Source: COE1 sp964445375 (GTDB lineage Bacteria; Bacillota; Clostridia; Lachnospirales; Lachnospiraceae). From it: a stretch of DNA of 7,132 bases. Shown here in pieces: positions 1-4,761 of this stretch. Both the position numbers and the translations under genes were made by a program. The DNA is taken from positions 1-7,132 of the forward strand of contig CAYUKO010000171.1 of the NCBI GenBank assembly GCA_964445375.1, read 5' to 3'. The notes under the pieces are model-generated. The model made no database searches. It saw only the letters and a program-made list of their open reading frames with translations, and was not told where the DNA came from. Within the stretch, counting starts at the first letter, position 1. Each line of letters opens with the position of its first letter.

Positions 1-76
1 GTTCACGAAGAGCGTTGCAAAAGTTTGCGAAGCATTGCTTCAGTATCTTATATCTGAAGAAAAAAGGCACCTTTTC
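1..76. other. Left-edge non-coding stretch rich in short dyads
   Basis: No supported gene lies in this stretch. It contains several short perfect inverted repeats: GCAAA/TTTGC at 17-21 and 24-28, GAAGC/GCTTC at 29-33 and 37-41, CTTCAG/CTGAAG at 38-43 and 54-59, and AAAAGG/CCTTTT at 62-67 and 70-75. The second and third share the bases CTTC (38-41), so they could not form together in one RNA. None is followed by a T tract on either strand. The stretch could be the 3' untranslated region of a convergent gene beyond the left edge or simply spacer; the sequence does not decide. Confidence 0.4.
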
Positions 77-119
77 AAAAAAAGAGATAGGTATCTTGAA
101 CATCCAAGATATCTATCTC
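77..119 (-). terminator. Rho-independent terminator of the helicase-tcdA-Nudix operon
   Basis: A 15-bp stem is formed by 84-98 and 105-119 with a 6-base loop (99-104). One position (91/112) is not Watson-Crick: it reads A·C in the minus-strand RNA and G·U in the plus-strand RNA. On the minus strand the stem is followed directly by seven T residues (83-77), the classic intrinsic terminator arrangement. It lies 55 bases after the stop of the last gene of the operon. Confidence 0.85.
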
Positions 120-130
120 GATTATTAGCT

Positions 131-179
131 GGGGACTGCTTTTGCACAGAGTGCTTTTTCACAGTCCCTTTTATTTATT
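131..179 (+). terminator. Probable intrinsic terminator for convergent plus-strand transcription
   Basis: An outer 7-bp stem GGGACTG/CAGTCCC (132-138 and 162-168) encloses a 4-bp inner stem GCAC/GTGC (144-147 and 151-154) with a 3-base loop; the two stems are separated by T-rich internal loops. On the plus strand the structure runs into TTTTATTTATT (169-179), while on the minus strand it has no T tract. It therefore points toward stopping a plus-strand transcript entering from the left edge, although the hairpin would also form in the minus-strand RNA. The T-rich tail overlaps the stop codon of the Nudix gene. Confidence 0.55.
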
Positions 180-735
180 CCTTACTCCACACATAACAAT
201 ATGCCTGTGTTCTTGCTGCAAAGCGCTCTGCCTTTAACAGCTCTCTGATTTGTGCCTTTGTGTACCAGCCCGGTTCAATCTCTTCTACGGTGGAAGTGCT
301 TGCTCTGAATTCGCCTCTAGCCTTTCCTACCACGCAGACATTGGTTTCATTGCTAAAGCCTACGGCACTATAGCTGACACCGATAAAATCATCGATTTCA
401 TACAGTTCAAGCCCTGTTTCCTCCCAAAGCTCACGTACTGCACTCTGCTGTGGTTCTTCGCCCGGATCAATTAAGCCAGCCGGGAAATTATACACCCAGT
501 CTCCAACCGCAAGACGAAATTCCTTATTAATGAGGATTTTTTCATCCTTTTCATCTGTTACAATAATAACGACTGCATCCGGCTTCTCTCCGTGCAATGC
601 TTCAAAGCTTTCCAGATTCTTTCTGCGGCTGATGATTTCATAGACCTTTTCCTGCTTATCTACTGTTTCGTATGTGATATCATAGCGGGTAATGAATTTA
701 CCCTCTTCTTTCTTTTGAATACCTTTAAATTCCAT
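175..735 (-). CDS. Nudix hydrolase, ADP-ribose pyrophosphatase (NudF) type
   Basis: The 186-residue protein carries a complete Nudix box at residues 87-109: G87-x5-E93-x7-R101-E102-L103-x-E105-E106-x-G108-L109. The glutamates of this box bind the divalent metals that drive pyrophosphate-bond hydrolysis. Length, a beta-rich N-terminal part (about 1-50) and the post-box stretch ending GFSNE (residues 126-130) fit the ADP-ribose pyrophosphatase group, which splits ADP-ribose into AMP and ribose 5-phosphate in the cytoplasm. Exact substrate is inference, since Nudix enzymes are hard to assign from sequence alone. The start ATG at 735 is supported by AAGGGG at 748-743, 7 bases upstream and inside the last codons of tcdA. 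Only 3 bases separate the tcdA stop from this start, so translation is probably coupled. It is the last gene of its operon. Confidence 0.93.
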   Translation of the reverse strand: MEFKGIQKKEEGKFITRYDITYETVDKQEKVYEIISRRKNLESFEALHGEKPDAVVIIVTDEKDEKILINKEFRLAVGDWVYNFPAGLIDPGEEPQQSAVRELWEETGLELYEIDDFIGVSYSAVGFSNETNVCVVGKARGEFRASTSTVEEIEPGWYTKAQIRELLKAERFAARTQAYCYVWSKE

Positions 736-738
736 TCT

Positions 739-1485
739 TTAGCCCCTTATTATGTCCTTTACAACCTCTCCTGCAATAATCAGTCCCACCACAGATGGTA
801 CGAATGCCGTACTGCCCGGTGTCTGTCTTCTTGGCGAACCTTCTCTGACATTTTCCACCGTATCACTCGTCTGCGTACTATCTGTATCTGCAAGTGGTGT
901 TAAAGGCTTTTCTTCTGAATATACCACTTTTAACTTCCCAATGCCACGTTTTTTTAATTCTCTTCTCATGACCTTTGCAAGTGGACAAACGTTTGTCTTA
1001 TAAATATCGGCAACACGAAATGCCGTTGGGTCCAGCTTATTACCAGCCCCCATGGAACTGATAATCGGTGTCTTTGCCCTGTCTGCCTGCATAACCAGCT
1101 CTATCTTACCCGTTACCGTATCAATCGCATCAACGACATAATCATACTGTGTAAAATCAAACTGATCAGCCGTTTCCGGCAAGTAAAAACAACGATATGC
1201 ATGAACTACTGCCTCCGGGTTAATCTCAAGAATACGCTCCTTGGCCGCATCTACCTTGTATTCTCCAATGGTCTTATGTGTTGCTATAATCTGCCTGTTC
1301 AGATTCGAGAGACACACCTTGTCCGCATCGATAATATCCAAGGTTCCTACACCGCTTCTAGCCAGCGCTTCTACAACATAACCGCCGACACCACCAACAC
1401 CAAATACAGCAACTCTTGCCTTTCGGAGCTTTTCTACACCTTCGCTTCCTATTAATAATCCAGTTCTTGAAAACTGCTCTGTCAT
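739..1485 (-). CDS. tcdA: tRNA threonylcarbamoyladenosine dehydratase TcdA
   Basis: This is an E1-like ThiF/MoeB/HesA-fold enzyme. TcdA (E. coli CsdL/YgdL) uses ATP to dehydrate t6A at tRNA position 37 to cyclic ct6A, in tRNAs that read ANN codons. Numbered from the start chosen here (248 residues), the nucleotide-binding loop GVGGVGG is at 29-35, the acidic ribose contact is near D53, the following NLNRQ segment is at 61-65, K77 lies in GEYK, and the VVDAIDT strand is at 117-123. The stretch SMGAGNKLDP (144-153) and the CPLAK segment (167-171) are typical of TcdA rather than ThiF or MoeB. A Ser/Thr-rich hydrophilic insert lies at about 198-218, before the conserved GSTAFVPS. A longer frame begins with an ATG at 1506, but only the ATG at 1485 has a good ribosome binding site. 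Gene order places it between an RNA helicase and a Nudix hydrolase. Confidence 0.93.
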   Translation of the reverse strand: MTEQFSRTGLLIGSEGVEKLRKARVAVFGVGGVGGYVVEALARSGVGTLDIIDADKVCLSNLNRQIIATHKTIGEYKVDAAKERILEINPEAVVHAYRCFYLPETADQFDFTQYDYVVDAIDTVTGKIELVMQADRAKTPIISSMGAGNKLDPTAFRVADIYKTNVCPLAKVMRRELKKRGIGKLKVVYSEEKPLTPLADTDSTQTSDTVENVREGSPRRQTPGSTAFVPSVVGLIIAGEVVKDIIRG

Positions 1486-1489
1486 GTTA

Positions 1490-3457
1490 TCAAACCTTTC
1501 TGCCATAATAATGACTTACTGCGTCTAACATCTTTCTACACTGTGCACAGCGGTTAAAGCCATATCCAACCGGAAGTCGCTTTCCGCAATAGCGGCAGGT
1601 TGCAATATAGTCCATCTTCCCTTTTGCAAGACATTTCATAATCGAAACCTCTGTCTTCTCACGCTCTCTGGTAAGCCACTCGACATCCATCTCCTTACCA
1701 AAACGCTCTGAAAATTGATAATACAACTCTAGCTGCTTATAATATGTCTCATACTTCCCAATTCCATCAAAGCGAATCTGATTGATATTAGGCTTCATCA
1801 GAGATTTATCCGCTGTATAGGTCTCGCAATAGCGAAGCCACAGTGAGGTAACTCTCGGATTCTTAATATCGATTGGACAAGTAACCATACGATACAAAAT
1901 ATGCTTGTCCTCAAAGCCATCAATCCTTGCACTGTTCTTCTCGGCTTTCTCATATAAGAACAGAATCTCATCAATACTGATTTTCTCAAATGGTGCGGGA
2001 GTCTCTACCGAATGCCAAGTCTTTAATATCGTATCCAATGAGTCAGGCAGATTTAATAGCACCTGTGGGAAACCAAGACTGACCTTCTCGATTGGTTGCT
2101 CCTTGGCTTCATAAAGACTGTCAATATACTTTAATTCTTCTGCTCCCATTGCCGATACATATCCCGTGTCATAGACACCAAATCTTCCTGCTCTTCCGGC
2201 AATCTGCTTTACCTCGGAAATGGCAAGCTTTCTCTGCTCGATTCCGTCAAACTTCTCTGTCTCGATAAAAACGATTCTCTGCACCGGCAGGTTCAAGCCC
2301 ATACCTATGGCATCCGTGGAAACAACCACCTGATTCGTACCATTATTAAAAAGCTGCATCTGCTTTCTTCGGATTTCCGGCGGTAAGCTTCCATAAATCA
2401 CACTAGAGCTGATACCTCTTGCTTCTAATCTTCCTGCCACATCCAGCACCGATTTCTTAGAAAAGACAATCAAGGCATCTCCCGGCTTTACATCATTTGG
2501 AAAGACAAATGCCTGTTTCTCACATACAAGCGGTGTCTTTCTCTCATAATGATTGCTTTCCCAACTGTCATGACAAAGCGCAATCAAATGTGTTACAACA
2601 CTCTCCGCAGTCGGACTCATGCAGATATGAATCTCTTTTGCCTTAATTCCAAGAATCGCTCTTGTCCACGAATGCCCTCTGTCTGTATCCGCAATCATCT
2701 GTGCTTCATCAATGACAGCAATGTCATAAACTCTGTCAATGTCGAGCATCTCTATGGTAGAAGCTATGACACGGCTGTCCGGTTCCTCAATGCATTCCTG
2801 CCCTGTGAGCATGGTACACGGTGTACCATATTCCTTCATCTTCTCATAAACCTCAAGAGCAAGTAGACGCAAAGGTCCAAGATACACGCCATTCCTCGCA
2901 TCCTTCAGTCTTTCCAAGGCATGGTAAGTCTTTCCACTGTTCGTTGGTCCAATATGCAGGATAAAACGACGCTTCATCTCCAGGCTTTCCGGGAATTCCA
3001 TCTCCGGCCTTGAAGGAACCAGTTCCGCCACCTTTTTACGGATTCTGTCATCCTTATATAACATAACAAGCTCTAACAAGGTTTTCGTACAGATTCTCTT
3101 TGGCTGCTCCGATACCGCATACTGAATAAAGCTCGCGTCCAGTTCTTCCCTATCAGGGCGTGACAACATGGAAATATCAAGCTGCATCAGACAAGGAAGC
3201 ATCTCGTCCATAATCATTTTTACCATCTTCTGATTCTGCTTTGCGGTAGCAATCAGGAGCAAATGATTGATTTCTCTATGATAATGCACCAGATAACCAA
3301 TATTTATCCTGCCCTTTTTCTCACGTTTGATTCTTCTGCAAAGCTTCATGATCTGCTGCTCATAACCATTCGTTTTTCTTGCAGGATTCAGCTTCCTTCT
3401 TGCTGATTTCGCATATTCACTTCTATAAAATTCAAGCACCTTGTCCTGTTGCAGCAT
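1490..3457 (-). CDS. Suv3-like superfamily 2 RNA helicase with C-terminal zinc ribbon
   Basis: The 655-residue protein (numbered from the ATG at 3457) has a full SF2 helicase core: Walker A GPTNSGKT at 170-177, motif Ia around YLGPLRLLA (192-200), TGQE at 218-221, a DEAQ Walker B box at 250-253, SPTAE at 281-285, VFSKK at 331-335, motif V STDAIGMGLNLP at 380-391 and motif VI QIAGRAGR at 418-425. The GPTNSGKT loop, the GPLRLLALEV block and the motif V/VI spacing match the Suv3/SUPV3L1 family, which in mitochondria unwinds RNA for a degrading exoribonuclease. The N-terminal 160 residues are basic and helical. At the C terminus C621-x2-C624-x12-C637-x2-C640 looks like a zinc ribbon. The bacterial role is not settled; RNA unwinding in turnover or tRNA/rRNA handling is inference. 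It heads an operon with tcdA and a Nudix gene. Reading frame continues upstream to a GTG at 3508, but that start lies within an inverted repeat and has no ribosome binding site. Confidence 0.92.
   Translation of the reverse strand: MLQQDKVLEFYRSEYAKSARRKLNPARKTNGYEQQIMKLCRRIKREKKGRINIGYLVHYHREINHLLLIATAKQNQKMVKMIMDEMLPCLMQLDISMLSRPDREELDASFIQYAVSEQPKRICTKTLLELVMLYKDDRIRKKVAELVPSRPEMEFPESLEMKRRFILHIGPTNSGKTYHALERLKDARNGVYLGPLRLLALEVYEKMKEYGTPCTMLTGQECIEEPDSRVIASTIEMLDIDRVYDIAVIDEAQMIADTDRGHSWTRAILGIKAKEIHICMSPTAESVVTHLIALCHDSWESNHYERKTPLVCEKQAFVFPNDVKPGDALIVFSKKSVLDVAGRLEARGISSSVIYGSLPPEIRRKQMQLFNNGTNQVVVSTDAIGMGLNLPVQRIVFIETEKFDGIEQRKLAISEVKQIAGRAGRFGVYDTGYVSAMGAEELKYIDSLYEAKEQPIEKVSLGFPQVLLNLPDSLDTILKTWHSVETPAPFEKISIDEILFLYEKAEKNSARIDGFEDKHILYRMVTCPIDIKNPRVTSLWLRYCETYTADKSLMKPNINQIRFDGIGKYETYYKQLELYYQFSERFGKEMDVEWLTREREKTEVSIMKCLAKGKMDYIATCRYCGKRLPVGYGFNRCAQCRKMLDAVSHYYGRKV
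1495..1500 (-). promoter_or_regulatory. Ribosome binding site that decides the tcdA start
   Basis: GAAAGG lies 9 bases before the ATG at 1485, within the final codons of the helicase gene. The alternative ATG at 1506 has only a weak AGTAAG-like sequence upstream and would overlap the helicase gene by 17 bases. With the 1485 start, the helicase stop (1492-1490) and tcdA start are 4 bases apart, an arrangement that favours translational coupling. Confidence 0.7.
2811..2829. repeat. 19-bp perfect palindrome inside the helicase gene
   Basis: ATGGTACAC and GTGTACCAT are perfect 9-base arms around a single central base (2820). It lies in the codons just before the helicase TGQE motif (about residues 210-216). 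It has no T tract. It could be a coincidence of codon choice or an intragenic binding site; nothing else in the window repeats it. Confidence 0.4.
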
Positions 3458-3464
3458 ATTTATA

Positions 3465-3469
3465 CTCCT
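3465..3469 (-). promoter_or_regulatory. Ribosome binding site that decides the helicase start
   Basis: AGGAG lies 7 bases upstream of the ATG at 3457. This is the only good Shine-Dalgarno near the start of the frame and sets the product at 655 residues. Neither the GTG at 3508 nor the in-frame ATG at 3487 has a comparable site. Confidence 0.85.
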
Positions 3470-3482
3470 ATTTATAAATTTT

Positions 3483-3512
3483 ATCATACTTACCAATTTG
3501 TGCCTCACACAA
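3483..3512 (-). promoter_or_regulatory. Candidate sigma-A promoter of the helicase operon
   Basis: TATGAT at 3488-3483 matches five of six bases of the -10 consensus and sits in an AT-rich stretch. A weak -35, TTGTGT at 3512-3507, lies 18 bases upstream. The predicted start of transcription would fall near 3476, giving a short leader containing the AGGAG site. The -35 overlaps the inverted repeat. The -35 match is poor, so this is only a candidate. Confidence 0.35.
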
Positions 3513-3518
3513 ATTGGT
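3492..3518. repeat. Perfect 11-bp inverted repeat between the MFS and helicase genes
   Basis: ACCAATTTGTG (3492-3502) and CACAAATTGGT (3508-3518) are perfect complements around a 5-base centre. Neither strand has a T tract after the stem, so it is not a standard intrinsic terminator. It sits 15 bases past the MFS stop and overlaps the candidate -35 of the helicase promoter. It may be an operator for a dimeric repressor, or, in a read-through transcript, an RNA hairpin that protects or separates the two messages. Confidence 0.7.
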
Positions 3519-3532
3519 CAAATGAAAAATCT

Positions 3533-4729
3533 TCAGTGAATGGATTTTTCCTTTTTCCCTCGAAGCATGGGAATTCCGATTAATATTATGATTGGGAATA
3601 TAATAGCAAGCAATAATCCCGTTTTTAGATTTCCGCCATTTGCATTTGCTACCATACCAACGACCGTTGGACCGGAAGAGCAGCCCACATCACCGGCAAG
3701 TGCCATTAACGCATACATCGCGGTTCCTGCCCCCGGAAGATTCCATGCTGCAATACTAAAGGTTCCCGGCCAGAAGATTCCTACCGAAAAGCCACAAACC
3801 GCACAGCCAATCAGTCCCATGACAGGATGTGGTGCAAAGACTGCAACCAGATAACAGCCGATACAAAGTACTGCACTTCCAATCATCATTCCCTTTAATG
3901 GAATCCTGTCACTATACTTACCATATAATGCTCTTGCCGTTCCCATACAGATAGCAAACGCGCAAGTTCCTGCTAAATCCCCAACTGTTTTAGACACATG
4001 AAGGGCTGATTCTGCAAAGGCAGATGCCCACTGACTCATTGCCTGCTCCGATGCGCCCGCACAGACCATCACAATCATCAACAGCCAGAACACCTTCTGA
4101 CCAAGAAGGGAACGTAATGACATTTTATCATGCCCCTCTGCAACATGATAAATCGGTACAAGACTAAAATAAATGACATTAAACAGTGGCACAATTGCCC
4201 AGATGCAGGCAAGCAGCTTCCAGTTCTCAATACCAAACACCCGAAAGAATATCGTAGAAAGAACTACAACGCCCACATGTCCCCAACAGTAAAAGGAATG
4301 CAATAAGCTCATGGCTGCTTCCTTCTTCTTCGTTGGACATGCTTCTACGATTGGGCTAATGAGTACTTCTATAATTCCACCACCAATTGCATAAAGGACA
4401 ACCGCTGTTAAGATTCCTGCATATGCATTGCCAAGAAGACTTGGAAACCACGCCATACCAATAAGCCCAAGTGCTGCGCAGATGTGTGCTGCTACGACAC
4501 ATTTTCGATAGCCAACTTTGTCAATGACCTTGGTCGCTAACAAATCAACCACTAACTGTACCGCAAAATTAATCGTTGTAATCAAGGTAATCTTGTCTAA
4601 GGACAAGTTGTAATCTGACGCAAATGTCAGAAATAATAACGGGGCAAAATTATTTACAATTGCCTGTGTAATATAACCAATATAGCTCGCATAAATCGTA
4701 TGCTCATAGCTCGTACGAATTTTATTCAC
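3533..4729 (-). CDS. Major facilitator superfamily transporter, substrate unknown
   Basis: This is a highly hydrophobic protein of 398 residues from the GTG at 4729, with about twelve membrane segments and short polar loops, the standard MFS size. A degenerate motif A in the loop after the second segment reads ATKVIDKVGYRK (65-76), and its repeat in the second half is GTARALYGKYSDR (263-275). Other notable parts are GGGIIEVLISP with buried E121 (116-126), LHSFYCWGHVG (143-153) and SEQAMSQWA (227-235), which resemble sugar-type MFS carriers of the FHS/FucP kind. That resemblance is weak evidence for the substrate. The longest frame starts at an ATG at 4738, but GAAAGG touches that ATG directly, so the GTG three codons in is preferred. 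It lies just downstream of the iron transporter gene and is probably in the same transcript; whether it works in iron handling is not shown. Confidence 0.9.
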   Translation of the reverse strand: MNKIRTSYEHTIYASYIGYITQAIVNNFAPLLFLTFASDYNLSLDKITLITTINFAVQLVVDLLATKVIDKVGYRKCVVAAHICAALGLIGMAWFPSLLGNAYAGILTAVVLYAIGGGIIEVLISPIVEACPTKKKEAAMSLLHSFYCWGHVGVVVLSTIFFRVFGIENWKLLACIWAIVPLFNVIYFSLVPIYHVAEGHDKMSLRSLLGQKVFWLLMIVMVCAGASEQAMSQWASAFAESALHVSKTVGDLAGTCAFAICMGTARALYGKYSDRIPLKGMMIGSAVLCIGCYLVAVFAPHPVMGLIGCAVCGFSVGIFWPGTFSIAAWNLPGAGTAMYALMALAGDVGCSSGPTVVGMVANANGGNLKTGLLLAIIFPIIILIGIPMLRGKKEKSIH

Positions 4730-4738
4730 TGATGTCAT

Positions 4739-4744
4739 CCTTTC
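4739..4744 (-). promoter_or_regulatory. Ribosome binding site that decides the MFS start
   Basis: GAAAGG at 4744-4739 abuts the ATG at 4738 with no spacing, too close for that codon to be used efficiently. It is 9 bases from the in-frame GTG at 4729, the same motif and spacing as the site before tcdA. This makes the GTG the likelier start. Confidence 0.6.
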
Positions 4745-4761
4745 ATTCGTTTATCGCTACT

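Noticed and set aside
22..36. Short minus-strand ATG frame MLRKLLQRSS near the left edge
   Set aside because: Ten codons, no ribosome binding site and no support from context.
2..196. Plus-strand frame open for about 64 codons from the left edge (FTKSVAKVCEALLQ...)
   Set aside because: It runs through both terminator hairpins and into the 3' end of the Nudix gene, shows no recognisable domain and has no visible start. A chance open frame is more likely, although the first part could belong to a convergent gene that I cannot see.
250..1455. Plus-strand frames of 74-103 codons opposite the Nudix and tcdA genes
   Set aside because: They mirror well-supported minus-strand genes, lack ribosome binding sites and have no domain-like composition.
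3506..3508. GTG start giving a 672-residue helicase
   Set aside because: It lies in the inverted repeat, has no Shine-Dalgarno, and the ATG at 3457 has AGGAG at ideal spacing.
3492..3518. Intrinsic terminator after the MFS gene
   Set aside because: The stem is perfect but neither side has a T tract, so it is reported only as an inverted repeat.
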